Assembly (NCBI GenBank): GCA_050299175.1
Contig: JBNKVM010000049.1
Span: forward strand, 62,001-126,000
Origin: JAPHTQ01 sp050299175
GTDB taxonomy: Bacteria; Pseudomonadota; Gammaproteobacteria; Thiohalomonadales; Thiohalomonadaceae
DNA length: 64,000 nt
Direction: 5' to 3'
The notes under the pieces are model-generated. The model worked only from the letters and a program-made list of their open reading frames with translations. It had not been told where the DNA came from and ran no database searches. Position numbers and translations under genes: made by a program. Within the stretch, counting starts at the first letter, position 1. Every line of letters begins with the position of its first letter. Positions 51,004 to 60,393 of the stretch are shown here, one piece after another.

Positions 51004-52407
51004 TTACAGGGCCGGTGTTTTGATCTCCAGCGCCCGGTTTATCGGGGTATTCTGGTCTTCCTGCCCCAGGGCACGTACCAGCAGATCGAAATAACGGCGG
51101 ATATTTTCCACATAACGCACCGCTTCGTGTCCACGGGCATAACCGTGGCGGGTCTTGCGGTACCACTTGCGCTTACGCAGTAGTGGCAGGTTTTCTTTCA
51201 CATCTTTCCAGTTATCCGGATTGCCGCCTCGTTTCTCGGTGATGATGCGGGCATCTTCCAGGTGGCCGTAGCCGATGTTATAGGCGGCCAGAGCCAGCCA
51301 GGAACGGTCGGGCTCCTGAATCCGCAGTGGCAGCTTGGTCAGCATCTGGTTCAAATAGAGGGCGCCGCCGCGGATGCTCTGGACCGGGTCGGTGCGTTTC
51401 TCTACCCCCAGTTCCCTGGCCGTGTTTTTGGTCAGCATCATCAGCCCACGTACGCCCGTGGGAGAGACGGCGTTTGGGTTCCAGTGGGACTCCTGATAGG
51501 CGGTTGCCGCCAGCAGCCGCCAGTCGAGTTGGAACTCCTCGGCAGCGTACTCGAACAGCTTGCGGTATTCGGGCAGCAGGGACTCGATGTGGCGCTGGTA
51601 GGTGATGGTGTCGACGTAGTCGAAGCTGTTGAGGTGGCCGTAGTAACGATCAATCAACTGGGCCAGGGCACCGCTCTCCTTCATCCGTGTAATGTAGTCG
51701 CTGGCCGCCAGATAGAGGCTGTCGTCCTTCATCCGCGGAAAGGCCCAGGCCAGGGGCTCGGGGTCGGTGATGTTGAAGGCGACCCGCAGCTCCGGGTAGT
51801 AGCGCTGATTGATAGCGATTTCATTGGAATCGGCGATGGTGTAGTCGAGCTCTTTTTCCCACACCATGGTTAGCAGTTCCTCGCTCTCGGCGTCGGAGTT
51901 TACCTGCCAGGTAAGGTCGGGGTACTGGTACTTGAGCTTGCGTAGTTCTTCCTCATGACTGCTGCGCGAGGTGATCTCCAGCGTGCCGCTGATCTCTTTC
52001 AGGCTGGTCGGTCGATTACCGCCGATGCGGTAGACCAGTTGCTGAGTGATCTGCTGATAGGGCGGGGTAAAGCGGGCCCAGACCTGGCGCTTACGGGTGG
52101 CGGTTAGCCCTGCCGCTGCGAAATCTGCATCCAGATCCAGCAACTGCTCCAGCACCTCACCGACATTGCTGGCAACCACCATTTTTAGTTCCACCCCAAG
52201 CTCGTCGGCAAAGCCCTTGGCCAGGTCGTACTCCAGTCCGGTGGGGCCGTAAGGGCCTTCGTAGTAGGTGGTGCCGGAGTTTCGGGTGAGAACGACCAGC
52301 TTGCCGTTGTTCTTGACCCGCTCAAGCTCGTTTTTGCCCGAACTGCAGGCGCCGAGCAGGAGAATGAAGAGCAGGGACAGGAGTATGTAATAGTGTCTTG
52401 GTCGCAT
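51004..52407 (-). CDS. mltF: Membrane-bound lytic murein transglycosylase MltF
   Basis: Cleaves peptidoglycan glycan strands in the periplasm. The 467-residue lipoprotein (FILLLGAC, Cys21) has a solute-binding-type N-terminal domain (KLVVLTRNSGTTYYEG, about 31-260) and a C-terminal SLT domain with the catalytic glutamate in ATAYQESHWNP and GVRGLMMLT. Length is a little shorter than E. coli MltF (518). Convergent with tadA. Confidence 0.95.
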   Translation of the reverse strand: MRPRHYYILLSLLFILLLGACSSGKNELERVKNNGKLVVLTRNSGTTYYEGPYGPTGLEYDLAKGFADELGVELKMVVASNVGEVLEQLLDLDADFAAAGLTATRKRQVWARFTPPYQQITQQLVYRIGGNRPTSLKEISGTLEITSRSSHEEELRKLKYQYPDLTWQVNSDAESEELLTMVWEKELDYTIADSNEIAINQRYYPELRVAFNITDPEPLAWAFPRMKDDSLYLAASDYITRMKESGALAQLIDRYYGHLNSFDYVDTITYQRHIESLLPEYRKLFEYAAEEFQLDWRLLAATAYQESHWNPNAVSPTGVRGLMMLTKNTARELGVEKRTDPVQSIRGGALYLNQMLTKLPLRIQEPDRSWLALAAYNIGYGHLEDARIITEKRGGNPDNWKDVKENLPLLRKRKWYRKTRHGYARGHEAVRYVENIRRYFDLLVRALGQEDQNTPINRALEIKTPAL

Positions 52408-52497
52408 GGGGCAGACAGTATAAAGGATTGGCGTTATTGTTGTCGGCTTGCCTTAGCTGCCGCTTAACGATTTTCCCATCGTTAGATGATGTTTGCG

Positions 52498-53232
52498 TTA
52501 CACCTTTAGCGTTGAGCAGCCTTCTGCGTCGCAACGCAGGGCGCCGCCGAGATCTGTCCATTCGGGCAGGACATAACGGGTGGCACTGGTGGCATCCAAC
52601 TGGTGCTGATGGGTGGCCGGTCGATGGGTATGACCGTGGATTAACTGAGTGACGTCATACTGGCGCAGGGTCTGTTCCACGGTCTGCGGGTTGACGTCCA
52701 TGATGGTCTCGGTTTTTTCCCCGGTCTCCCTGCGGCTGCGTTCGCGCAATTCCCGGGCAAAGGCGATGCGCTCTTCAGCCGATTTCCCGAGGAAGGCACC
52801 GATCCAGGCCGGATCGCGCAACTGCTGGCGCATGGTCTGGTAGGGCAGGTCGTCGGTGCAGAGCAAGTCACCGTGCATCAGCAGCGTCGGAGTGCCGTAG
52901 AGATCGATGCGCAAAGGGTCGTCGATGAGCTGGCAACCGCTCATCCGCTCGAAGCTTTCTCCGAGGAGGAAGTCGCGATTGCCGTGCATCACGTAAACCG
53001 CTGTGCCGCTGTCGACAAGCTCAGCGAGAGCATTGAGGACGGGATGGTACTCAGGCAGCACCAGATCGTCACCTAGCCAGGCCTCGAACAGATCGCCAAG
53101 GATGTAGAGCGCGGTAGCGCTACGTGCTTCGCCCGCCAGAAAGTCGAGGAACAGGCGGATAGTCTGCGGACGTTCTGCGCTCAGGTGCAGGTCGGCAATG
53201 AACAGCGTTGACACTGGCTTACTCTTCTTCAA
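52498..53232 (-). CDS. lpxH: UDP-2,3-diacylglucosamine diphosphatase LpxH
   Basis: Lipid A pathway pyrophosphatase that produces lipid X. The 244-residue protein has the calcineurin-like metallophosphoesterase motifs FIADLHLSAERP (D-x-H), LGDLFEAWLGDD (G-D), GNRDFLLG (G-N-R-D), MHGDLLCTDD and HGHTHRP. It overlaps the ppiB stop by 14 bases, so ppiB and lpxH are coupled. Confidence 0.95.
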   Translation of the reverse strand: MKKSKPVSTLFIADLHLSAERPQTIRLFLDFLAGEARSATALYILGDLFEAWLGDDLVLPEYHPVLNALAELVDSGTAVYVMHGNRDFLLGESFERMSGCQLIDDPLRIDLYGTPTLLMHGDLLCTDDLPYQTMRQQLRDPAWIGAFLGKSAEERIAFARELRERSRRETGEKTETIMDVNPQTVEQTLRQYDVTQLIHGHTHRPATHQHQLDATSATRYVLPEWTDLGGALRCDAEGCSTLKV

Positions 53233-53719
53233 CGACCTCGGCGCTTTCGATGATCACATCCTCAACCGGCACATCCTGATGGAAACCCGCATTGCCGGTT
53301 TCGACGGCCTTGATCCGCTCTACCACATCCATGCCGTCGACGACCTTGCCGAACACTGCATAGCCCCAGCCGTCCTGGGTCGGTGAGCGGTGGTCGAGGA
53401 AGGTGTTGTTGCTGACGTTGATGAAGAACTGTGCCGAGGCGGAATGCGGTTCCATGGTGCGGGCCATGGCGATGGTGCCTTTCTCGTTGGAGAGACCGTT
53501 GTCTGCCTCGTTCTTGATCGGGTCACGGGTCTGTTTCTCTTTCATTCCTGGCTCCATGCCGCCGCCCTGGATCATGAAGCCGTTGATCACGCGATGGAAA
53601 ATGGTGCCGTCGTAAAAGCCGTCTTTCACGTAGGTGACGAAGTTGTTGACCGTTTCCGGCGCCTTGTCGGCAAACAGCTCCAGGGTGATGGTGCCGAAGT
53701 TGGTGTTTAGTTTGATCAT
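53219..53719 (-). CDS. ppiB: Cytoplasmic peptidyl-prolyl cis-trans isomerase B
   Basis: Cyclophilin that isomerises X-Pro bonds. The 166-residue protein starts MIKLNTNFGTITLELFADKA without a signal peptide, has the active-site regions FHRVINGFMIQGGG and SASAQFFINVSNN, and matches E. coli PpiB in length. Overlaps lpxH, and follows the periplasmic cyclophilin gene by 15 bases. Confidence 0.96.
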   Translation of the reverse strand: MIKLNTNFGTITLELFADKAPETVNNFVTYVKDGFYDGTIFHRVINGFMIQGGGMEPGMKEKQTRDPIKNEADNGLSNEKGTIAMARTMEPHSASAQFFINVSNNTFLDHRSPTQDGWGYAVFGKVVDGMDVVERIKAVETGNAGFHQDVPVEDVIIESAEVVEEE

Positions 53720-53734
53720 CGTAATATCCTCAAA

Positions 53735-54334
53735 TTAGTTCTTTGCGTTCGCATCGAGACGCGAAACCTTCTGAATGATGATGGGGGTAGCAGGTACATC
53801 GCGGTAGACTTCTACTCGGGTGGTGGGCACGCTTTTGATCGCCTTGACCACTTCCATGCCTTTGACTACCCGACCGAACACCGCATAACCCCAGCCACGG
53901 GGCGTTTTTTCGCGGAAATCGAGGCTGCTGTTCATGGCAACATTGATGTAGAACTGGGAAGTGGCGGAGTGAGGCTCCATAGTGCGCGCCATGGCACTGG
54001 TGCCGATGGTGTTGCGCAGGCGGTTGTCCGCCTCATTCATGATTGGGGCACGGGTCTGTTTCTGCTCCATGTCGGGAGTGAAACCGCCGCCCTGGATCAT
54101 GAATCCGTCGATCACTCGGTGGAAAATAGTGCCGTTGTAGAAACCGTCGTCGACGTATTGCAGGAAATTGGCGACGCTCTTCGGTGCTTTGTTCGGGTAG
54201 AGTTCGATCACGATATCGCCCATGCTGGTCTGCATCAGCACGCGTGGGCTGGCGCTGGACGTCGGCGCATCGGATACTTCACTATTGCAGGCTGCGACAA
54301 ACAACATGAGGAGCAGGGGCAACAGTTTCTTCAT
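53735..54334 (-). CDS. ppiA: Periplasmic lipoprotein cyclophilin (PpiA-like)
   Basis: Cyclophilin domain with the same core as PpiB (FHRVIDGFMIQGGGFTPDM, SATSQFYINVAMN) but with a lipoprotein signal MKKLLPLLLMLFVAAC (Cys16). The chosen start gives 199 residues and has a GGAGA ribosome-binding site seven bases upstream; a far-upstream ATG would add 38 unlikely residues and overlap the potassium-channel promoter region. The lipobox is unusual for PpiA, which is usually soluble. Confidence 0.9.
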   Translation of the reverse strand: MKKLLPLLLMLFVAACNSEVSDAPTSSASPRVLMQTSMGDIVIELYPNKAPKSVANFLQYVDDGFYNGTIFHRVIDGFMIQGGGFTPDMEQKQTRAPIMNEADNRLRNTIGTSAMARTMEPHSATSQFYINVAMNSSLDFREKTPRGWGYAVFGRVVKGMEVVKAIKSVPTTRVEVYRDVPATPIIIQKVSRLDANAKN

Positions 54335-54441
54335 TCGATATCTCCGCTTTATGCTAAAAGGTGGAATGATATCGGTTCCGAGGCCGGGGAGAAAGGCGGG
54401 AGTGGATGTTGTCTCGGGCAAAATAGCGACTGGTAATAACG

Positions 54442-55416
54442 ATGACAACTTTTAAATTGCACTATTGGGTCGGCCTGGCTGGGGTCGAAGACGATGAAAA
54501 TGGTGATGCCCAACGTTGGGCCTCGCGCTTCGAGATCCCTGTATTGCTGGTAACCCTGTGGATACCCGTGCACTGGTTTATGGAGATACGGGGGTTGCTG
54601 ACACCCCTGCAGAGCCATCTTGGTGATTGGGTTATCTGGATGGTCTTTTTGCTTGAAACCAGCACGTTGACCTATCTGGTGGATGACAAATGGCGTTATC
54701 TGCGGCGTAACTGGATGAATCTGGTGATTATCGCCGGTGGTGTGCCGATGATCTGGAATTTCTCACCGTTGACCGGCGTACTGCGGAGCCTACGGCTGGT
54801 ATTGCTGGTTGGGTTACTGTTCCGTTTCTCCGGCAATGTGCGGCAGTTTCTGGCCCATAATCGTCTTGGCACAACCCTGGTTGTGGCTTTTGTGGTGATT
54901 ATTCTTGCCGGCCTGCTGATTACAGCTATCGAGCCGGGAGTAACCACCCCATGGGACGGCATCTGGTGGGCCTGGGTAACGGTTACCACGGTTGGGTACG
55001 GTGACATTGTTCCCACCACCCATGCGGGCAAGCTGTTCGGCGCCCTGTTGATCCTGATGGGGGTGGCGTTGTTCTCGCTGATGACCGCCAACTTTTCCTC
55101 CTTCTTTATCGGCCGTGACGTGAGTCGGGTCGAGGCGGAGTTGGAAGAGGATATGGAGAAGGTGACACATGAAGAGGTGGATATTCTTAGCGGTGTCAGC
55201 CGTATGGACAAGATCCTGCAGGCGCTGGAACAACGTTTGAGTCATATCGAGCGCAAGGATCATGAGGTTAGCCAGTTGGAGCACCGCATCGAGCATGATG
55301 TCGATGCGACAGTGCGCGAAGAGCGTAACCTGCTGCAGACGATGCGCCAGATAGGCGACAGTATCGGGCGGATTGAAGAGCGGTTGGATAAACTGGAGAA
55401 GAAAATACGCGACTGA
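54442..55416 (+). CDS. Voltage-gated-type potassium channel with C-terminal coiled coil
   Basis: The 324-residue protein has four to six transmembrane segments: about 30-50, 62-82, 92-112, 115-130 (an S4-like stretch RSLRLVLLVGLLFRF), 147-165 and 195-215. The pore loop carries the selectivity filter TVGYGD (183-188). After the last helix there is a long charged, heptad-like C-terminal tail (about 225-324), probably a tetramerising coiled coil. No RCK domain follows. Divergent from the ppiA unit. Confidence 0.88.
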   Translation: MTTFKLHYWVGLAGVEDDENGDAQRWASRFEIPVLLVTLWIPVHWFMEIRGLLTPLQSHLGDWVIWMVFLLETSTLTYLVDDKWRYLRRNWMNLVIIAGGVPMIWNFSPLTGVLRSLRLVLLVGLLFRFSGNVRQFLAHNRLGTTLVVAFVVIILAGLLITAIEPGVTTPWDGIWWAWVTVTTVGYGDIVPTTHAGKLFGALLILMGVALFSLMTANFSSFFIGRDVSRVEAELEEDMEKVTHEEVDILSGVSRMDKILQALEQRLSHIERKDHEVSQLEHRIEHDVDATVREERNLLQTMRQIGDSIGRIEERLDKLEKKIRD

Positions 55417-55504
55417 AGGTGGTCGCCTTTGTCGCCATCACTTCTTTGGGCTACCATGCGCGGCTGTCGTACCCATACACGCTGTTAGTCAAAGAGACCC
55501 CGGC

Positions 55505-56899
55505 ATGGCCTATTCACATCAACTCAAGGTATACAATAACCTGACTCGTCGGCTCGAAGTCTTCGAGCCCATCGACCCACAACGGGTGCGGATGTACGTC
55601 TGTGGCATGACGGTCTACGATTTCTGCCACATCGGCCATGCCCGGGTGCTGGTAGTGTTCGATGTGATCAACCGTTATCTGCGCCAGATCTACGGTGACG
55701 AGCATGTAACCTACGTGCGTAATATTACCGATATCGACGACAAGATCATCGCCCGTGCCAATGACAACGGTGAGGATTTCAATGACCTGACTGGTCGTTT
55801 CATCGCCGCGATGCATGAGGATGCGGATGTGCTTGGTGTCGCCCGTCCCGATCAGGAGCCACGGGCGACCCTGCACATGGACGAGATCATCGAGATGATC
55901 GGACGATTGGTGGAGAAGGGCTACGCCTATCCAGCCAGTAATGGCGATGTCTATTACGATGTCAGCAAATTCGACGGTTACGGCAGACTTTCAGGCAAGA
56001 ACCCGGATGACCTGCGAGCAGGGGAGCGGGTGGCAGTGGACGAGGCCAAGGATGACCCACTCGATTTCGTGCTGTGGAAGGCGGTCAAACCGGGTGAGCC
56101 GAGTTGGGATTCGCCTTGGGGCGAGGGACGTCCCGGCTGGCACATTGAGTGTTCTGCCATGTCAGTGCACGCTCTGGGTGAGCACTTCGACATCCACGGT
56201 GGTGGCCTGGACCTGCAATTCCCCCACCATGAGAACGAGATCGCCCAGTCCGAGGGAGCCTGCGGCTGCAAGTTTGTTAACTACTGGCTGCACAATGGTT
56301 TTGTCCGCGTGGACAACGAAAAGATGTCCAAATCGCTGGGGAATTTCTTCACGATTCGTGACGTAATGGGTCGTTACGACCCGGAAGTGATCCGATACTT
56401 CATCCTCACCAGTCACTATCGCAGTCCGCTCAACTATTCCGACCAACATCTGGATAACGCCAAGGCGGCACTGAGCAGCCTCTACACCAGTTTGCGTGGT
56501 GTTGAGGCGGTCGCGGGAGCGATTGAGAATGAATTCAGCCAGCGGTTTTACGCTGCGCTGGACGAGGATTTCGCCACCCCTGAGGCACTGGCGATCCTGT
56601 TTGAGCTGGCCCACGAGCTTAATCGGAAGCGGGACAGCGATGAGGCGCCAGCCCTGGCAGGCCAACTGAAGTACCTTGGGGCGATGTTGGGGCTATTGTG
56701 GCGCGAACCGGAGCAGTTCCTGCGCGGTAGCGCCAGTGGCGGCCCTTCCGATGAAGAGATCGACGCCCTGATTACTGCGCGTCTCGAGGCGCGACGGAAT
56801 AAGGATTGGGCCGAGTCGGACCGTATTCGCGACGAGCTCAAGGCACAGGGTATCGTGCTGGAGGATGGCGCGCAGGGCACCAGTTGGCGTAGAGAATAG
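55505..56899 (+). CDS. cysS: Cysteinyl-tRNA synthetase
   Basis: Class I aminoacyl-tRNA synthetase that charges tRNA-Cys. The chosen start gives 464 residues, close to E. coli CysS (461), beginning MAYSHQLKVYNNLTRR. It has the HIGH motif in CHIGHARV (42-45), zinc-binding cysteines including Cys33 (YVCGMTVYDF), the GWHIECSAM region, and KMSKSLGNF near residue 272. An upstream ATG in the potassium channel gene adds 44 residues and is rejected. Confidence 0.96.
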   Translation: MAYSHQLKVYNNLTRRLEVFEPIDPQRVRMYVCGMTVYDFCHIGHARVLVVFDVINRYLRQIYGDEHVTYVRNITDIDDKIIARANDNGEDFNDLTGRFIAAMHEDADVLGVARPDQEPRATLHMDEIIEMIGRLVEKGYAYPASNGDVYYDVSKFDGYGRLSGKNPDDLRAGERVAVDEAKDDPLDFVLWKAVKPGEPSWDSPWGEGRPGWHIECSAMSVHALGEHFDIHGGGLDLQFPHHENEIAQSEGACGCKFVNYWLHNGFVRVDNEKMSKSLGNFFTIRDVMGRYDPEVIRYFILTSHYRSPLNYSDQHLDNAKAALSSLYTSLRGVEAVAGAIENEFSQRFYAALDEDFATPEALAILFELAHELNRKRDSDEAPALAGQLKYLGAMLGLLWREPEQFLRGSASGGPSDEEIDALITARLEARRNKDWAESDRIRDELKAQGIVLEDGAQGTSWRRE

Positions 56900-56930
56900 A
56901 TTGCGTGATTGATTCGAGGAAGGGGGAGTT

Positions 56931-57596
56931 TTGGACCAACAGATGATCACCTATGCCGTAGCCGCGGCACTGCTTCTGCTGGCATTTTTGCTGGTGCTGC
57001 CGTTGTTGCGCCGCTATCTGATACAGCGGCGGACGGAGCGTTGCATCGCCTCGTCCGGTCTGGAGCGGATGCGCAATATCCTGCTCGACGATGGTATGGG
57101 TGGCCTGGCCTATTTCGAATGGCTGCTGATGACGCCGCACGATATCCGGGTGTTAATCACCAGTCCGCGTAACGGCATTATCTTTGCCGGCGATCGCATG
57201 GACACCTGGGCCCAGGTGGTCGGCAAGCGCACCATCCGTTTTTCCAATCCGCTCTATGGCATGGAAGGGCTGCTCTCCTGCCTACGTTACCACTCGCCCA
57301 GAGTCACCACCGAGGGCAAGATCCTCTTTATGGGTAACTGCTCCTTTCCCAAGGGGCGTCCCGACAGTGTAGTGACGCTGGAAGATCTGGAAAAGGAGCA
57401 GGGCGACGGCGTGCGTGAAGCGGCCCTGCCCGTTGTCGAACAGGCCTGGAAAGCGTTGCAGGAGAAGGCGCGCAAGGTCGACCCGGCTACCGAAGGCTAT
57501 CTGCTGCCGATCAAGGAACCCCGCCCATGGATGCGTTGGTTAGTGATACTGCTGTTACTCGCGGCCACCGGTGGATGGCTGTACTGGCGGCTTTGA
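56931..57596 (+). CDS. Membrane protein with NERD-like domain
   Basis: The 221-residue protein has an N-terminal membrane helix (about 8-27), a soluble region and a C-terminal membrane helix (about 201-218, WLVILLLLAATGGWLYWRL in part). The soluble part resembles a NERD (nuclease-related) domain: LERMRNILLDDGMGGLAYFEWLL, DIRVLITSPRNGIIFAGD, IRFSNPLYGMEGLLSCLRY. The start is TTG, preceded by AGGGGGAG; an ATG four codons downstream is an alternative. Function unknown. Assignment to NERD is by pattern only. Confidence 0.6.
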   Translation: MDQQMITYAVAAALLLLAFLLVLPLLRRYLIQRRTERCIASSGLERMRNILLDDGMGGLAYFEWLLMTPHDIRVLITSPRNGIIFAGDRMDTWAQVVGKRTIRFSNPLYGMEGLLSCLRYHSPRVTTEGKILFMGNCSFPKGRPDSVVTLEDLEKEQGDGVREAALPVVEQAWKALQEKARKVDPATEGYLLPIKEPRPWMRWLVILLLLAATGGWLYWRL

Positions 57597-57602
57597 GCGA
57601 CA

Positions 57603-59759
57603 ATGGCCGGCATGGTACGGCGCCTGTTTCCACTTCTGCTCTGTTTCCTCTCCGTTACGGTTTCCGCGGCGGAGCAGGTGACTATTGGTGTGCTCAGCCA
57701 TCGCGGTGATGACACGACTCTGAGCCACTGGTCACCGACCGCAGCCTATCTGAGCGAAAAACTCCCAGCCTACCGTTTTGTTATTCGCCCGTTGGCTTTC
57801 GGCGAAGTCGAAAGCAGTGTGGCCAGAGGCGAAATCGATTTCGTCCTGGTTAATCCTGCGATTTACGTCAATCTTGAGGTGCGCTATCGGGTGTCGCGCC
57901 TGGCGACCCTGCGCAATCGTTGGCAGGGCGATGTGGCCAATACCTTTGGCGGGGTGATCTTTGCCCGTGCCGAGCGCTACGACCTGAACACCCTCAACGA
58001 TCTTCGCGGTGGGACGCTGAGTGCGGTAAACGCCAGCTCCCTGGGCGGTTATATGGTGGCGCTGCGGGAGTTCAAGGCGGCTGGCATTGAGCCGCATCGC
58101 GATCTGCGCAAGATCGTTTTCTCGGGTACCCACGACAAGGTGGTGATGGCGGTACGCGAAGGTAAGGTCGATGCGGGCGTGGTGCGCACCGATATTCTGG
58201 AACATATGGAGGAGGAGGGACTGATTAACCTCAATGAGTTCCGCATTATCAACCGACACTCCGACGCTGAGTTCCCCCGTTTGCATAGCACCCGCCTCTA
58301 TCCCGAGTGGCCCTTCAGCAAGGTACAGCACACCTCCAACAGTCTGGCCCGACAGGTCTCTATTGCTCTGGCGGAAATGCCCGAGGACCATCCCGCTGCG
58401 CTGGTTGGAAATTATGCAGGCTGGACCATCCCTCTCGATTATCAGCCGGTGCACGATTTGTTGCAGGAACTGTTGTTACCGCCTTACCAATATTCACAGC
58501 AGTTCACCTTGCTGGATGTTTGGCAGCGCTACTGGATGTGGTTGGTCGGAGGTTTTTTCCTGTTGCTGATTATGGGTGGTCTGACTACCTGGGTGTTGCG
58601 TCTCAATCAGCAACTTTCCAACGCTAAACGGCAACTGGAGCAGCAGCACGCTCTGATTCTCGATTCGGTGGCGGACGGTATTTACGGCGTCGATATCAGC
58701 GGTAACTCTACCTTCGTGAACCGTGCCATGGAAGAGATTACTGGCTGGCGAAAAGAGGAGCTAATTGGCCGAAATCAGAACGAACTGCTGCGCCATGGCA
58801 ATGAGCGTGAGGCGGAGGACGGGGAGGAAAATTATCCGCCGTCCTATGCTCTGGACGATGAGCAGGCCTACTATGTCGACGACGACCAACTGCTCTGTAA
58901 AAATGGTCGTACTATCCCCGTAGAATACTGTCGCACACCGATCCTCGACGGCCACGGCAAAGTGAATGGTGCGGTAGTGGTTTTCCGAGATATCACGGCA
59001 CGCAAGAAGGCGGCGGAAGAGGCGCGTCAACGGCAGATGGAGATGGCCCATGTGGCGCGACTCAGTACCATGGGTGAGATGGCTTCGGGCATTGCCCATG
59101 AGCTGAACCAGCCGCTATCGGCAATCGTCAATTACACCAAGGGCTCGATTCGTATGCTGAAGTCGGGCAATGAAAAAGAAAACGGTGAGTTGATCGAGGT
59201 GATGCAGCGAGTCTCCTCCCAGGCGGAGCGGGCAGGCGAGATCATCCGCCAGTTGCGGCGCTTTATTCGCAAGGAGCAGCCTGAACGCAAACAGGTGGAT
59301 CTCAACCGTTTGATCGTCGATCTGGTGAACTTCCTTCAACCGGAATGGCGCAAGGCTGGTGTGATGCTCAAGCTCCAGTTGAATGACTCGATACCGAAAC
59401 TCTGGGCACACGATATTCAGCTCGAGCAGGTATTGTTGAACCTGATTCGTAACGCCATTGAAGCGATGCAGGATATTCCTGAATCACAGCGACGTCTTTT
59501 GATCAGTACTAGTCTGGTGGACGATATCGTGAAAATTGTGGTCGAAGACGCCGGCCACGGCATCGACGCGGCAATGCACGAAGATGTCTTCGAGCCGTTT
59601 GTTACCACCAAGCAACAGGGGATGGGCTTGGGACTATCGATTAGCCGAGGTATTATCGAATCACACGGCGGGCAGTTAACGCTGGACAAGACGATAGAGC
59701 GGGGCACACGCATGGTAGTGACCCTGCCGTACAAAGAAGGGGGAGAGGACGATGTCTGA
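57603..59759 (+). CDS. PhnD-domain sensor histidine kinase, TtrS-like
   Basis: The 718-residue protein has a signal sequence (cleavage after about residue 23), a periplasmic PhnD/phosphonate-binding-like domain (about 25-300, starting QVTIGVLSHRGDDTTLSHWSP), a transmembrane helix (about 311-332), a PAS domain (about 347-466), and a histidine kinase with the H box HELNQPLSAI (His499) and ATPase motifs DAGHGID and GMGLGLSISRGI. This layout is that of TtrS, which senses tetrathionate. No ttrABC reductase is present here, so the ligand is unknown. It overlaps the regulator gene by eight bases. Confidence 0.85.
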   Translation: MAGMVRRLFPLLLCFLSVTVSAAEQVTIGVLSHRGDDTTLSHWSPTAAYLSEKLPAYRFVIRPLAFGEVESSVARGEIDFVLVNPAIYVNLEVRYRVSRLATLRNRWQGDVANTFGGVIFARAERYDLNTLNDLRGGTLSAVNASSLGGYMVALREFKAAGIEPHRDLRKIVFSGTHDKVVMAVREGKVDAGVVRTDILEHMEEEGLINLNEFRIINRHSDAEFPRLHSTRLYPEWPFSKVQHTSNSLARQVSIALAEMPEDHPAALVGNYAGWTIPLDYQPVHDLLQELLLPPYQYSQQFTLLDVWQRYWMWLVGGFFLLLIMGGLTTWVLRLNQQLSNAKRQLEQQHALILDSVADGIYGVDISGNSTFVNRAMEEITGWRKEELIGRNQNELLRHGNEREAEDGEENYPPSYALDDEQAYYVDDDQLLCKNGRTIPVEYCRTPILDGHGKVNGAVVVFRDITARKKAAEEARQRQMEMAHVARLSTMGEMASGIAHELNQPLSAIVNYTKGSIRMLKSGNEKENGELIEVMQRVSSQAERAGEIIRQLRRFIRKEQPERKQVDLNRLIVDLVNFLQPEWRKAGVMLKLQLNDSIPKLWAHDIQLEQVLLNLIRNAIEAMQDIPESQRRLLISTSLVDDIVKIVVEDAGHGIDAAMHEDVFEPFVTTKQQGMGLGLSISRGIIESHGGQLTLDKTIERGTRMVVTLPYKEGGEDDV

Positions 59760-60393
59760 TTTGGGCGTGGTGTATATCATCGATGACGACGAGGCGGTGC
59801 GTGACTCGCTCTCCTGGTTGATGAAGTCCGCTGACATCCAGACCCAGACCTTCCCTTCGGCAAAGTCCTTCCTCGACGCCTGTAATGATCGACTCAGCGG
59901 CTGCCTGTTGCTGGATATCCGCATGCCCGGCATGAGTGGATTGGAGCTCCAGGCGGAACTCAATCAACGCGGTTGCCACATGCCAGTGATTGTTATTTCC
60001 GGTCACGCAGATGTACCGATGGCAGTGCGTGCGCTCAAGGCAGGCGCCTTCGACTTTATCGAAAAGCCATTCAATGACGATACCCTGCTCGCCCTGGTGC
60101 AGAGCGCGCTGCATCAGGAATCGCAACTGCGTCAGAGTTTGGCGGAACAGGATGCGCTGCAGGCGAGGATGAAATTGCTGACGCCGCGGGAGCAGGAGGT
60201 GCTGGATCGCGTGGTGGACGGTGCTTCCAACAAACAGATTGGCATTGAGTTGGGGGTGAGTCAGAAAACGGTTGAAGTCCATCGCGCCCGGGTGATGGAA
60301 AAACTGGAGGCGGACTCCCTGTCGCATCTGGTCCGTATGGTGGTTTCGTTACGCGGTGCGGCAAGCGATGCGCCCTACGAAGCCGCGGAGTAG
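59752..60393 (+). CDS. FixJ/TtrR-type response regulator
   Basis: The 213-residue protein has a receiver domain with the phospho-acceptor in LLLDIRMPGMSG (Asp55), conserved lysine in FIEKPFND, and a C-terminal LuxR-type helix-turn-helix (LTPREQEVLDRVVDGASNKQIGIELGVSQKTVEVHR in parts). It overlaps the sensor kinase gene and is its cognate regulator. Target genes are not evident in the window. Confidence 0.92.
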   Translation: MSDLGVVYIIDDDEAVRDSLSWLMKSADIQTQTFPSAKSFLDACNDRLSGCLLLDIRMPGMSGLELQAELNQRGCHMPVIVISGHADVPMAVRALKAGAFDFIEKPFNDDTLLALVQSALHQESQLRQSLAEQDALQARMKLLTPREQEVLDRVVDGASNKQIGIELGVSQKTVEVHRARVMEKLEADSLSHLVRMVVSLRGAASDAPYEAAE

